Shown here: piece by piece, positions 1-8,214 of the stretch
How positions within the stretch are numbered: position 1 is the stretch's first letter
How the letters are laid out: every line of letters begins with the position of its first letter
Notes under the pieces: generated by a model
What the model was told of the DNA's origin: nothing
Seen by the model: only the letters and a program-made list of their open reading frames with translations
Databases searched by the model: none
Translations under genes and position numbers: made by a program
Assembly (NCBI RefSeq): GCF_015767245.1
Contig: NZ_JADOTV010000015.1
Location: 1-64,000 of the forward strand
Reading direction: 5' to 3'
Length of the DNA stretch: 64,000 bases
DNA from: Aureivirga sp. CE67
GTDB taxonomy: Bacteria > Bacteroidota > Bacteroidia > Flavobacteriales > Flavobacteriaceae

Positions 1-106
1 AAAAGAATTGCGAGTATTTAAACTCTGTTTCTTACTCTTTGTACGCTGTCAATAATATATAATTTCTTCAATGAACTTCTTATTCTTACTCTCGTAATTG
101 AGAGTG
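1..106 (-). other. Probable rRNA-operon leader (leftward), running off the window
   Basis: No protein gene is present. The stretch lies downstream of three tandem leftward promoters, and its minus-strand sequence looks like the AT-rich leader before a 16S gene in Flavobacteriaceae. There is a small hairpin at 89-105 (actctc / gagagt). The rRNA itself would lie to the left and is not visible, so the assignment is inference from promoter architecture and family knowledge. Confidence 0.45.
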
Positions 107-139
107 CAAATGTAACACTTTTTTAATTTATAAAACAAA
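107..139 (-). promoter_or_regulatory. Leftward Bacteroidota promoter P1
   Basis: On the minus strand TTTG (plus 136-139) is followed after 21 bp by TACATTTG (plus 107-114), matching the Bacteroidota -33/-7 consensus TTTG / TAnnTTTG. It is the promoter nearest the left edge in a series of three. Confidence 0.6.
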
Positions 140-232
140 TTATTTTTAAAATATTTTTTGTTTTATTTTCAAATCCTCAAAACTGTTACTGAACTTTTCT
201 AAATCCTAAAACGCTTTCCGTTTTAGCGGTTG

Positions 233-262
233 CAAAAGTAATAACTTTTTTTATTCTGACAA
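233..262 (-). promoter_or_regulatory. Leftward Bacteroidota promoter P2
   Basis: On the minus strand TTG (within TTGTCAG, plus 260-262) is followed after 19 bp by TACTTTTG (plus 233-240). A GC-richer stretch (ccgctaaaacgg) follows the start point. This arrangement is typical of flavobacterial rRNA promoters. Confidence 0.7.
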
Positions 263-358
263 GCTTTTTACAAAACTTTTTTAAAAATTATTTTTCAACC
301 TTGTTTTAGAACTTTTTGCTGCTACAAACGCCGTTACCTTTGTTTGTTTTAGCGGATG

Positions 359-388
359 CAAATGTACGTGAATTATTCGTTCCTGCAA
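359..388 (-). promoter_or_regulatory. Leftward Bacteroidota promoter P3
   Basis: On the minus strand TTG (plus 386-388) is followed after 19 bp by TACATTTG (plus 359-366). The sequence after it (ccgctaaaac) resembles that after P2, so the roughly 125-bp promoter units look like degenerate tandem duplicates. Confidence 0.7.
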
Positions 389-472
389 GTGTTTTTATGA
401 AGTTTTTGCATTTATTTTTGATTGTTTTTGGAGAGGGTTTGGTTTTCAATGGGTTGGGTGTAGAAAAATTTA

Positions 473-510
473 ACCACCCCCAGCCCCTCCTTTTAAAGGA
501 TGGGAGTTTT
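473..510. repeat. CCCCTC-type short palindromic repeat
   Basis: The sequence has the form accacccccagcccctcc, then tttt, then aaaggatgggag, giving an imperfect palindrome. Related copies in the window lie at 1047-1079 and 38409-38443. It is intergenic and C-rich in an otherwise AT-rich background. Confidence 0.4.
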
Positions 511-555
511 TTGGTTTCGACTACGCTCATCCACCGTTTTGTTTTGGATTATTTT

Positions 556-600
556 CATAGGACGGTGTCCTATGCTGGGTGATGTCGTCCCGTTGGGACT
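556..600. repeat. Double-hairpin repeat element
   Basis: There are two adjacent palindromes. cataggac (556-563) pairs with gtcctatg (567-574) around a 3-nt loop, and gtccc (587-591) pairs with gggac (595-599) around gtt. The arrangement resembles a dispersed intergenic element I recall from Bacteroidota genomes. No second copy was seen in this window, so repeat status is from memory, not from the sequence. Confidence 0.4.
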
Positions 601-698
601 TTTTATTCACTTATTATATATAGGTGTATTATTATAATGTGAAGGAATTTAGTGTTTACTGAATTTTTATTTGTGATGATACATTATATATATGAGTG

Positions 699-875
699 TT
701 TTGCGAGAAGGATTGTAGTAGAAAGCTTTTGTTTTTCTAAAAATTAGAGATTCTTAAGAAACGGAGGCGATCTTAGAAGCCCACGGATTCTTTAGAAGAT
801 CTTTTTTAGAAATACAAAACTTGGAACGGAAAGCCTGTTCTTTTTCTTCATTTTTTTGAAGAAAAAGACTTCGCC
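699..875 (+). repeat. Dispersed structured repeat, copy A
   Basis: This copy aligns almost base for base with 38173-38357 and with the split copy flanking the IS110 element. Shared blocks are ttttgcgaga, agcttttgtttttctaaaa, ttagagattctt, aaacggaggcga, gaagcccacg, attctttagaa and cggaaagcc. It ends in a hairpin with an 11-bp perfect stem (839-849 with 858-868, 8-nt loop) followed by cttcgcc. No coding capacity. Confidence 0.8.
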
Positions 876-1046
876 CAAATAAATTATTAGAAAAAAGAGA
901 TTTTAAAAATGTTATTATTTATCAATTTTGATGTTCGCTAGTACAAGTTTGTATCTCGTGACCACGCAAATACTAAAAACAATGGGAACACTTTACAAAA
1001 GTGTACCAAGTTTTGTTTTAAGAATACTATTGTTTCTATATTTTTT

Positions 1047-1079
1047 ACACACTCCTAACATCTCTCAATAGGGGAATTT
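1047..1079. repeat. CCCCTC-type repeat, degenerate copy
   Basis: The sequence acacactcctaacatctc tcaataggggaattt matches the intact copy at 38409-38443 at most positions, but the left arm has lost several C residues, so the palindrome is weakened. Confidence 0.4.
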
Positions 1080-1183
1080 GATTTTTATTTTAAAAAAATT
1101 TCACATTTTTTTTCGAAAGTGTAACAAGTGGATTTTTTTTTAATCAAAGGGGTATAAACATTAAAAAAATAAATAGTAGCATT

Positions 1184-2068
1184 ATGTCAAAGTCAATTAG
1201 AATTATCGTTTTATTTTCTGTTCTTTTAAATACATTATCAAGCTTCGGGTTTTATGAAAAAGATTCTTTATCAAACTCAAATGCGGCAAAACCTTTTACG
1301 GTAGAAATTAAAGGAGAAGGAAAACCAGTATTTTTTCTACCAGGATTTGCAACACCAGGAGAAGTTTGGGAAGAAACTGTGGAGAATTTAAACTTAAAGA
1401 GAAAATCGTACTTATTTACTTATGCAGGTTTTAATGGAACTGCGCCAATTGAAATGCCTTGGTATGCTACTATTAAAAATGCATTAATACAATATATAAA
1501 AGACAATGAAATGTCGGATGTGATTATCATTGGGCATAGTATGGGTGGAAGTTTAGCAATGGATATTGCAGCAGAATTACCAAATGAGATTTCTACAATT
1601 GTTTTAGCTGAATCTTTACCATGTATTCGTGAGGTGATGATGCCGAATGTTCCTGCAAAAAATCTAGTTTATGATAGTCCATATAATAAACAAATGTTGA
1701 ATATGAGTGCGCAACAATTTCAATATACTGCTACGATGATGGCTTCTAACATGACTTTAAAAGAAGATAAAAAAGAAGTTTTGAAAAATTGGATCATGAA
1801 AGCAGATAGAGAAACTTGGGTTTATGGTTATACAGATATTTTAAAATTGGATCAGAGAGCTATTTTACATAAAATAAAGAGCAAGACTTTAATTCTTGGA
1901 GCTTCTTTTCCTAATGTAGAAATTGTGCAAAAAAATTATGAAAGTCAGTATGAGAATCTTTCTAACAAAACAATCAAAATGGCTTCGAATAGTAAACACT
2001 TCTTAATGTTTGATCAGGCAGAGTGGTTTTATGAAACTTTAAATACTTTTTTCGAAGATGCCAAATAA
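1184..2068 (+). CDS. Secreted or periplasmic alpha/beta hydrolase
   Basis: This 294-residue alpha/beta-hydrolase starts with a hydrophobic signal segment (about residues 5-22), suggesting export. The oxyanion region FLPGFATPG (51-59) follows the first core strand. The nucleophile elbow is GHSMGG with Ser119, and the probable catalytic His lies in the C-terminal SKHFLMFD segment. Substrate is unknown. The stop overlaps the start of the ECF sigma gene by 11 bp, and the sigma gene overlaps a four-helix membrane protein, so the three form one operon. A hydrolase co-expressed with a sigma factor suggests an envelope-stress or nutrient-responsive unit, which is inference. The fold assignment is firm; the specific activity is not. 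Confidence 0.85.
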   Translation: MSKSIRIIVLFSVLLNTLSSFGFYEKDSLSNSNAAKPFTVEIKGEGKPVFFLPGFATPGEVWEETVENLNLKRKSYLFTYAGFNGTAPIEMPWYATIKNALIQYIKDNEMSDVIIIGHSMGGSLAMDIAAELPNEISTIVLAESLPCIREVMMPNVPAKNLVYDSPYNKQMLNMSAQQFQYTATMMASNMTLKEDKKEVLKNWIMKADRETWVYGYTDILKLDQRAILHKIKSKTLILGASFPNVEIVQKNYESQYENLSNKTIKMASNSKHFLMFDQAEWFYETLNTFFEDAK

Positions 2069-2564
2069 TAAAAATACGCTATTTGAAGATATCCATAAGC
2101 AATATAGTCCGATGGTTTTGCAAATGTGTTTAGGGTTTGTAAAAGGAGATAGAGATATTGCGAATGATTTGTCTCAAGAAATTTTCATCAGCATCTGGAG
2201 TAATTTGGAAAAATTTAAAGGGGAATCTTCTTATAAAACTTGGATTTATAGAATTACAGTAAATACTTGTTTACAATATGTAAAAAAAGATAAAAAGGAA
2301 AAAGAGATGCTAAGTTCGAGTGTAGAAAACCAGCCTGCTTTGGTGGATTCTGGAAAAGAAGAAGCGCAGGATAATTCTAGACTTTATAGAGCAATTGGGC
2401 AACTGAAAGAAATAGATCGATTAATAATTATGATGGTTTTAGAAAATCAAGATTATGAAAATATTTCTGAAGTGATTGGGATAAATGCTATTAATGTGCG
2501 TGTGAAAATTCATAGAATAAAAAAGAGATTGGAAACCATTTTAAAAAACGACAAAAATGATTAG
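2058..2564 (+). CDS. ECF-type RNA polymerase sigma factor
   Basis: This 168-residue sigma-70 family protein has the two ECF domains. Region 2 (about 12-85) includes the DLSQEIF and SYKTWIYRITVN core-binding and -10-recognition motifs. Region 4 (about 108-163) is a helix-turn-helix with LKEIDRLIIMMV and INAINVRVKIHRIKKRL. It directs RNA polymerase to a small regulon. The start overlaps the upstream hydrolase by 11 bp, and the stop overlaps the downstream membrane protein by 8 bp, so translation is probably coupled. The downstream four-helix protein sits where an anti-sigma factor normally would. No regulon motif can be inferred from the window. Confidence 0.9.
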   Translation: MPNNKNTLFEDIHKQYSPMVLQMCLGFVKGDRDIANDLSQEIFISIWSNLEKFKGESSYKTWIYRITVNTCLQYVKKDKKEKEMLSSSVENQPALVDSGKEEAQDNSRLYRAIGQLKEIDRLIIMMVLENQDYENISEVIGINAINVRVKIHRIKKRLETILKNDKND

Positions 2565-3150
2565 TGAATTCGAAAAAATACAAAACAATTGGAATCAAAA
2601 TAAAGAGGAAATTGAGCTTCCTGTTTTAAATTTTGATGCGTTGCAAGAGAAAATAAAGAAAAAAGAAAAGGACAATTTCTTGTTCTATTATAGTACCATC
2701 ATGATTTTGTTTACCACTTTGGTTGTAATCTCTTTGTTCTTTTATTTTGTTGCTCCAGTAAAAGAAATCATTAGTAGAATTGGTGTTGGTTTGATGCTTG
2801 GAGGTTTACTTTTCAGAATTGTGATAGAAATAATTAGTATTTACAAAGCGAAAAGAATTAATACTATCGAAAGTACTTTACAAGCTGCGGAAAACTCTTT
2901 GAATTTTTATAAGTTCCGACAATTAATTCATCGTGTGATTGCTCCTATAGTTGTTACTCTTTATACGATTGGTTTCTTTATGATTTCACCAGAATTCAGT
3001 AAATATTTAGGTTTTTGGAATGTCGTTTTTATTGATGTTTTTTATGTGGTGATTGGAATTGTTCTTTTTTTTGTGATTCGAAAAGGAATTCGAAAAGAGG
3101 TTCAGAAATTAAAAGATATTTTGAAATTGAAACAGGAGATTGTTTCGTAA
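2557..3150 (+). CDS. Four-helix membrane protein, candidate anti-sigma factor
   Basis: This 197-residue protein belongs to no family I can name. A soluble N-terminal segment of about 40 residues, charged and probably helical, is followed by four predicted membrane helices (about 42-66, 73-95, 127-145, 156-176) and a short basic tail. Its start lies inside the end of the ECF sigma gene, the classic position of an anti-sigma factor, and a cytoplasmic N-terminus before membrane helices fits that role. The anti-sigma role is inference from position and topology only; no zinc-binding HxxxCxxC motif is seen. Confidence 0.6.
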   Translation: MISEFEKIQNNWNQNKEEIELPVLNFDALQEKIKKKEKDNFLFYYSTIMILFTTLVVISLFFYFVAPVKEIISRIGVGLMLGGLLFRIVIEIISIYKAKRINTIESTLQAAENSLNFYKFRQLIHRVIAPIVVTLYTIGFFMISPEFSKYLGFWNVVFIDVFYVVIGIVLFFVIRKGIRKEVQKLKDILKLKQEIVS

Positions 3151-3191
3151 GAAGATACCTTTATGAGGTATTTTCTTTTAGATATAGATTT

Positions 3192-3530
3192 CTATTTATA
3201 GGTTTCTAGATAATTTTTATCCGAAACATACCAAGTACTTTTTATTTGAAGTATTTTTCCATTCGAAAGAACAGTATCAATTTTTCCATTTTTATAGAAA
3301 AATAATATTCTATGTGTTTTCATATATTTATAAGGTCCATCCTTTTTACTTTCATTCAGTTTTGAAATTAAATCATCTTTTTCTTCATTTTCTAAAATAT
3401 ATTTCTCAGAATTGAAAGGAATTATTTCAATTTTGGTTATATCTGAAGAATTAAGATTTAGATATTTTGTTTTAGGAATACATGAAATCATCAAGAATAA
3501 ACTAAACAATAGGAGAATACTTTTTTTCAT
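3192..3530 (-). CDS. Small hypothetical lipoprotein
   Basis: This 112-residue protein starts with a lipoprotein signal peptide ending in the lipobox LMISC (Cys17), so it is probably anchored in the inner or outer membrane. The mature part is short and mixed alpha/beta with no recognised family. It is transcribed alone on the minus strand, convergent with the operon ending at 3150, and has a good promoter of its own (see 3550-3580). Function unknown. Confidence 0.65.
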   Translation of the reverse strand: MKKSILLLFSLFLMISCIPKTKYLNLNSSDITKIEIIPFNSEKYILENEEKDDLISKLNESKKDGPYKYMKTHRILFFYKNGKIDTVLSNGKILQIKSTWYVSDKNYLETYK

Positions 3531-3549
3531 ATTTTTTTTAAATTAAAAT

Positions 3550-3580
3550 CAAATATAGAAAAGTATCACATAGTTTCAAA
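3550..3580 (-). promoter_or_regulatory. Promoter of the lipoprotein gene at 3192-3530
   Basis: On the minus strand TTTG (plus 3577-3580), a 19-bp spacer and TATATTTG (plus 3550-3557) lie just upstream of the ATG at 3530. This is a near-perfect Bacteroidota sigma-A promoter. Confidence 0.7.
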
Positions 3581-3628
3581 CCTCTAATTTCTTTTAATTC
3601 ATTTCTTTATATTTAACAAAAAAACAAA

Positions 3629-4456
3629 ATGCGAAGTTTCCTTATTATTTTTCTGTTGTTAATACAAATAAGTGGTTTTTCACAAGAATTTTATTCAAGA
3701 GAAGTTAGAAATCAAAAAGCAATTTTTGGAGATGAACTTCTTGATCAATTTTATGGAAAGAAAAATGAATATTCTATTCTGTATTGGAAAGCTAAAGGTT
3801 TAATGAAAAATGGAAAAAATGAGGAAGCAATACAAAATTTCAAGAAATTACTTTCTTATGACAAAACACAAAAAACATTTACAAAAGAAGATATTGAAAA
3901 AAAGCCTTATTATATTTTTTTAAATCAATCCTGCAATCAACTTGCTGCAATTTACTTAAAGAAAAATAATTTTGAAAAAGCTTTATACTATCTAGATTTA
4001 TCTAAAAAGTATCCTTTTCTAGAAGAAGCAGGCTATGCAATTGGTTTTTATGTCGTAGAACGAGATTTAGAATATATAAAATGTTATGATGGTTTAAAAA
4101 AGTATGATCAATCTATTTCTATTAGTTCTCAATATATTTTAAACATTTCGATAGAAACTTTATGGGATTATGATGAAGCTTATATCAAATCTATTTTTTT
4201 AAAATATGGAAAAAAGAAAGCTAAAAGGAAATTTGAAAAAGCTTTAAAAAAAATACAACTTATTTCTGATAAAAAATTTAAAATAGAATTCTTTGATTTC
4301 ACAAAAGTCATCGATTGGAAATTAGAAAAAAGAAACTATTTATATCGTCGTACAAAAGAAGAAAAATCTGAATTTGAAAAACTTTCTCCAAAAGAACAGA
4401 TTAAAGAAATTATCAAAAACAGCCATTTTTATAAAACTTTATATCAGTTATTATAA
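3629..4456 (+). CDS. Secreted TPR-like protein of unknown function
   Basis: This 275-residue protein has a cleavable signal peptide (hydrophobic core at 4-16, then GFSQ). Residues 45-160 form helical pairs of the tetratricopeptide type: a short A/B helix pair around the motif NEEAIQNFKKLL and another around NNFEKALYYLDLSKKYP. The C-terminal half is lysine-rich and helical. TPR-like domains mediate protein contacts, but partner and pathway are unknown. The gene stands alone between an unrelated minus-strand gene and a lipocalin-like lipoprotein gene. Confidence 0.6.
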   Translation: MRSFLIIFLLLIQISGFSQEFYSREVRNQKAIFGDELLDQFYGKKNEYSILYWKAKGLMKNGKNEEAIQNFKKLLSYDKTQKTFTKEDIEKKPYYIFLNQSCNQLAAIYLKKNNFEKALYYLDLSKKYPFLEEAGYAIGFYVVERDLEYIKCYDGLKKYDQSISISSQYILNISIETLWDYDEAYIKSIFLKYGKKKAKRKFEKALKKIQLISDKKFKIEFFDFTKVIDWKLEKRNYLYRRTKEEKSEFEKLSPKEQIKEIIKNSHFYKTLYQLL

Positions 4457-4643
4457 TATCACCTAGCAACAAAACAATCTACTTTCAGAACTTCTTCTAC
4501 TAAAATCGAACAAATTTTTATTTTCATAGTTTTTATTTATAATATCCGTACATCTTATCAAAAAAAGCTAAAACATAATATTTATCAATTTTTTTGTTAA
4601 AATATTATCTATTTTCGTTCTCAAAACTTACAAATCAAATAAT

Positions 4644-5231
4644 ATGAAACATTTAAAATTAATGTTAATAGCTTTTTTAGCTATAGCAACCATCGCTTGT
4701 GACAAAGATGAAGACGAAAATCCACAAGAAAACAACCAAAACAATGGTGAGAACAATGAAGGTGGAGAAACAAATGACACTAGTTCAAAATTAGTTGGAA
4801 AATGGAAATTAATTGCTTGTAATTATGAAACTGTAAGAACAGCTGCAACAGATGATTCTGGCGAAGAATTTGTAAAAGATACTGGAGTAATGAAATCTTC
4901 TACAACTACAATGACTTTTTCTGATAATCCAAAGAAATTTGTTTTTGATGATGACACTACATGGATATTTTCTACTGAGAATCAAAATGGAGTTTCTGTT
5001 GAAAATCAAGAATATTTTAATTCTCATGATTTTAATGGAGATTGGGAAATTGATGAAAATGGAAAACTAAGATACCATAATTCCAATGATATTGGTTTTG
5101 ATAATTATCATGGTACTATTAAAGAGCTAACAGATGATAAATTGGTTTTAGAATTGATATCAGAATATGTTTATGCTGGGACAACTAAAATAGTTATAAA
5201 AAGACATGAAGAATATCAAAAAGTGAATTAA
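4644..5231 (+). CDS. Lipocalin-like surface lipoprotein
   Basis: This 195-residue lipoprotein has the lipobox IATIAC (Cys19) followed at once by acidic residues (DKDEDEN), which resembles the Bacteroidota lipoprotein export signal that sends lipoproteins to the cell surface. A low-complexity Asn/Glu/Gly linker (about 27-47) separates it from a beta-rich domain beginning LVGKWKLIACNYE, the usual first strand of lipocalin-like domains. Ligand unknown. A second protein of the same design lies at 40185-40793. The gene ends at a strong bidirectional terminator shared with the convergent M23 gene. Confidence 0.65.
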   Translation: MKHLKLMLIAFLAIATIACDKDEDENPQENNQNNGENNEGGETNDTSSKLVGKWKLIACNYETVRTAATDDSGEEFVKDTGVMKSSTTTMTFSDNPKKFVFDDDTTWIFSTENQNGVSVENQEYFNSHDFNGDWEIDENGKLRYHNSNDIGFDNYHGTIKELTDDKLVLELISEYVYAGTTKIVIKRHEEYQKVN

Positions 5232-5250
5232 ATCATTCTTTAAAAACCAA

Positions 5251-5282
5251 AAAGAGAATTCTGAATTAGAATTCTCTTTTTT
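5251..5282. terminator. Bidirectional Rho-independent terminator
   Basis: The stem aaagagaattct / agaattctcttt (5251-5262 with 5268-5279) around a 5-nt loop is followed by a T-run on the plus strand and preceded by an A-run. It lies between convergent genes ending at 5231 and 5283. Confidence 0.8.
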
Positions 5283-6101
5283 TTATAACTCTCTTACAAA
5301 ATTATCATCTTCTTCTAGATATACATTTCCTTTCTCTTTGCTAATTTTAAACTGTGTCTTGATTGTTTGATAAGCTCCTTTTACAAAACCATTAATTTCT
5401 AAATGCAAATGTGGCCCTGTACTCCAACCTACATTTCCGCTCAAAGCAACTAATTGTCCTTTTTTCACCTCATCCCCTATTTTCACTCTTGCACCACCTT
5501 TTTTTATGTGTAAATATTTTGCGATTGTTCCATCATTATGAGAAATGATTACATAATTATTAAATTTTGCACATTTTTTACTTGGACAAGTTTTATTGAA
5601 TTTTTGTACAACTTCAATTACAACTCCTCCACGAATTGCAGTAATTTCTGTTCCTACTGGCATATCAAAATCTAAAGAAAATTCATTTTTATGAGATTTT
5701 TTCCCTCCATAACCTTGAGAAACCAAATACGATTCTGAAATATTATAAGGTAAAGAATATTCATAATCCGTATTTATTTCTTGTGTTACATCTCCATACC
5801 AGACTTTAGATTTACTAGAAAAACTATACTTTTTTCCTTTCTTTTTAGGCGAAAGTGTTGTGATTAAAAATTTCTTCGAACTAGGTGGAATTACAAAAAT
5901 ATGATTGTTCTTTTCCTCTCTTTTCATATTTTTTAAACTAAAATCAATTTCAACACTTAGAGGACATTTATAGATATTATCAGCATAAATACTAATGCTT
6001 CCATCTTTATTTTTTTCATTTTGAAATTGTAGTTTTTGTGCTTGAATAAGATTAAACACCAAGACAATGAAGAAAAACAGAATTCTTTTTAAACTTTTCA
6101 T
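5283..6101 (-). CDS. M23 family peptidoglycan endopeptidase
   Basis: This 272-residue protein has a signal peptide (about 1-22), an N-terminal beta-rich region, and a LytM/M23 zinc peptidase domain (about 125-250). Zinc ligands and catalytic residues are visible: His137 and Asp144 in the HxxxxxxD metal motif, and His231 with His233 in GPHLHLE. His198 in the KYLHIK segment is the usual third histidine. M23 enzymes cut peptide cross-bridges in peptidoglycan, so a role in wall remodelling in the periplasm is likely. It has its own promoter at 6139-6170 and is divergent from the EamA transporter. Confidence 0.88.
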   Translation of the reverse strand: MKSLKRILFFFIVLVFNLIQAQKLQFQNEKNKDGSISIYADNIYKCPLSVEIDFSLKNMKREEKNNHIFVIPPSSKKFLITTLSPKKKGKKYSFSSKSKVWYGDVTQEINTDYEYSLPYNISESYLVSQGYGGKKSHKNEFSLDFDMPVGTEITAIRGGVVIEVVQKFNKTCPSKKCAKFNNYVIISHNDGTIAKYLHIKKGGARVKIGDEVKKGQLVALSGNVGWSTGPHLHLEINGFVKGAYQTIKTQFKISKEKGNVYLEEDDNFVREL

Positions 6102-6138
6102 AATAATTTTAAGGTTTCTATGATTTACTTAATAATTG

Positions 6139-6170
6139 CAAAAATAAATTTTCTGAGGAATTAATCCCAA
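6139..6170 (-). promoter_or_regulatory. Promoter of the M23 peptidase gene
   Basis: On the minus strand TTG (plus 6168-6170), a 21-bp spacer and TATTTTTG (plus 6139-6146) lie about 38 bp before the start at 6101. Confidence 0.65.
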
Positions 6171-6231
6171 AAATTAATTTCGAACTGTAAAAAGTAAGAT
6201 ATTTGCACCTCATTTAAAGAAACAAACAAAA

Positions 6232-7170
6232 ATGAATACAAGAATTTTTGCTTTATTGGCAGCACTTTCAACCTCAATTATTTATGGAGTAAGCTTTACT
6301 ATTGCAAAAGATGTAATGCCACAATATGTAAAACCTTATGGTTTTATTGTTTTAAGGGTTTTTGGAGCAATGCTCCTTTTTTGGTTCATTAGTTTGTTTG
6401 GTAAAAAAGAAAAAATTGATAAAAAAGATTATCCAAAAATTGCCATTGCTGCTTTCTTTGGTGTAGCTTTTAATATGCTTACTTTCTTTAAAGGTTTAAC
6501 TTATACTTCTCCTATTACTGCTGCTTCTATCATGGTAACTGCACCAATTTTAGTTTTAATTCTTTCCTATTTTATGTTGAAAGAAAAAATAGAAACTAAA
6601 AAATTAATTGGAGTTGTAATCGGGATGATTGGAGCTATTGTGTTGATCACTTATGGACATAGTGGAGGGAATAATTCAAATGCTATTTTTGGTAATTTCT
6701 TAGTTTTTGTAAATGCACTTTCTTTCGCCACTTATATGGTTTTAGCCAAAAAACTTACGAAAAAATACCATCCTTTCACTTTTGTAAAATGGTTATATAC
6801 TTTTGGTTTTATCATGGTTTTACCTTTTGGTCTAAGTCAAGTAAGCGAAATTCAATGGGAAACGATTAATGATACTATTATGTGGAAAATAGGATTTGTA
6901 GTTTTCTTTACAACTTTCATTACATATCTGTTTAATCTATTAGCTATTGATAAATTAAAACCAACAACAGTAAGTGTTTTTATTTATGTTCAACCTATCG
7001 TTGCTACTATCTATGCACTTTCTCAAGGAAAAGACAGTTTAAATGTGATAAAAGTTTCTGCTACTTTAGTTATTTTCTTAGGAGTTTCTATGGTGACAAA
7101 ACCATTGAGTAATTTGAAAAAATTTAAGGATAAACATTTAAGTAAAAAACAAGAATCTATTTCAAGTTAA
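6232..7170 (+). CDS. EamA/DMT-family transporter
   Basis: This 312-residue inner-membrane protein has about ten hydrophobic helices arranged as two EamA repeats (about 8-140 and 155-290), the duplicated five-helix layout of the drug/metabolite transporter superfamily. The first repeat has the typical STSIIYGVSF opening and PQYVKPYGF loop, and the second ends with YVQPIVATIYAL. Such proteins export amino acids, nucleotides or metabolites, and the substrate cannot be told from sequence. Its stop codon directly abuts the end of the convergent nuclease gene with no terminator between. Confidence 0.88.
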   Translation: MNTRIFALLAALSTSIIYGVSFTIAKDVMPQYVKPYGFIVLRVFGAMLLFWFISLFGKKEKIDKKDYPKIAIAAFFGVAFNMLTFFKGLTYTSPITAASIMVTAPILVLILSYFMLKEKIETKKLIGVVIGMIGAIVLITYGHSGGNNSNAIFGNFLVFVNALSFATYMVLAKKLTKKYHPFTFVKWLYTFGFIMVLPFGLSQVSEIQWETINDTIMWKIGFVVFFTTFITYLFNLLAIDKLKPTTVSVFIYVQPIVATIYALSQGKDSLNVIKVSATLVIFLGVSMVTKPLSNLKKFKDKHLSKKQESISS

Positions 7171-8088
7171 TTATTCAAACAAAGCATAAACAGGAAAATG
7201 ATCGCTAATTCCACCAATATAGTTCTTACCAAAATAAGTTCTATTTGGTTCTTTTGTCTTTTCATTTCTTGTTCCGATTAAATATGGATCTGTAAAAATA
7301 TGCGCAGATTGAAACTTAAAACTTTTACTTTTTAGAAGATTATCTGAGAACAATATTTGGTCAAATAAATGCCATCTTCCTTGAAATTTCAGCGTTCCTG
7401 TATTTTCATTATAAATAGAAGTCATCGGATTTATCAAGTTTGAAAATAGTGCAAAATCACGCATCAGTTCTGTATTTGGATTGATATTAAAATCTCCCAA
7501 AACGATAATTTTCGCATCCGGATTTTCAGCTCGAATTGCTTCTATTTTAGTCTGTACTAAAAAAGATGCTTCTACTCTTCCAGCTTCTTTCTTGGCAGAA
7601 CCTTTTCTTTTCGACGGCCAATGATTTACAAAAACATGAAGAATTTCTTCTGCTACTTTTCCTTTTACATATAAAATGTCTCTAGAATAAACTTTCTTAC
7701 TTCCTGTCTTTTTAAGCAAAACTTCAATAGGTTCTGATGCCAATATTTCAAACAAATTTGCATTATATAGAAGTGCAACATCAAGCCCTCTCTCGTATTT
7801 TGAGTTGAAGTGAATTGATTTATAGTTCGAATCTTCAAGAAGTCGAAAAGAAGTAATTCTATCTAAAATAGCTTTACTTTCAATTTCTGCCAGACCAATA
7901 AACAAAGGTTGGATTTTCGTTTTTTCTTCCAGTAGTTTTATGGCTTTCCCTACTTTTTCAACTTTCTTCTCAAAACGATATTCTCCCCACTTCATCTTTC
8001 CGTTAGGAGAAAATTCGTGCGGACTCGTATTCGAATAAGGGTGAATCTCGAAAAAGTTTTCCAAATTATAAAAAGCCACTTGATACAT
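7171..8088 (-). CDS. Endonuclease/exonuclease/phosphatase family protein
   Basis: This 305-residue protein of the EEP fold carries the conserved catalytic signatures in order: FYNLENFF (Asn8 and Glu10) near the N-terminus, a GLAEIES metal-binding Glu, FVNHWPSK, GDFNINPN, and the C-terminal SDHFPV histidine. It lacks a signal peptide, so it is probably cytoplasmic. The family cuts phosphodiester bonds in DNA, RNA or small molecules; the Bacteroidota branch is usually annotated only as endonuclease. The divergent neighbour at 8215 encodes a lamin-tail secreted protein, a domain often found beside or fused to EEP nucleases. Confidence 0.85.
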   Translation of the reverse strand: MYQVAFYNLENFFEIHPYSNTSPHEFSPNGKMKWGEYRFEKKVEKVGKAIKLLEEKTKIQPLFIGLAEIESKAILDRITSFRLLEDSNYKSIHFNSKYERGLDVALLYNANLFEILASEPIEVLLKKTGSKKVYSRDILYVKGKVAEEILHVFVNHWPSKRKGSAKKEAGRVEASFLVQTKIEAIRAENPDAKIIVLGDFNINPNTELMRDFALFSNLINPMTSIYNENTGTLKFQGRWHLFDQILFSDNLLKSKSFKFQSAHIFTDPYLIGTRNEKTKEPNRTYFGKNYIGGISDHFPVYALFE

Positions 8089-8214
8089 AACTAATTGATT
8101 TTATTATATTTATAAAACAAATCTTCTTTTTTTGAAGAAAAATACAAAAGGTGGCAATTTCACCAAATTATTTCAATAATTAAACAATTTTTCAATCTTA
8201 ATAAATCATAAACA

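Larger units (their letters stand above)
389..1183. other. Gene-free interval rich in dispersed palindromes
   Basis: No credible coding sequence is present: short open frames at 306-582 lack any family signal and overlap promoters and palindromes. The interval contains four separate repeat-like elements (473-510, 556-600, 699-875, 1047-1079) listed separately. A small palindromic motif near 950-965 (tacaagtttgta) may belong to a further repeat family. It separates the presumed rRNA operon from the operon beginning at 1184. Confidence 0.6.

Noticed and set aside
306-582. Overlapping open frames on both strands (74 and 88 codons)
   Set aside because: They run through promoter P3 and a palindromic repeat, have no family similarity or leader, and arise from the skewed base composition.
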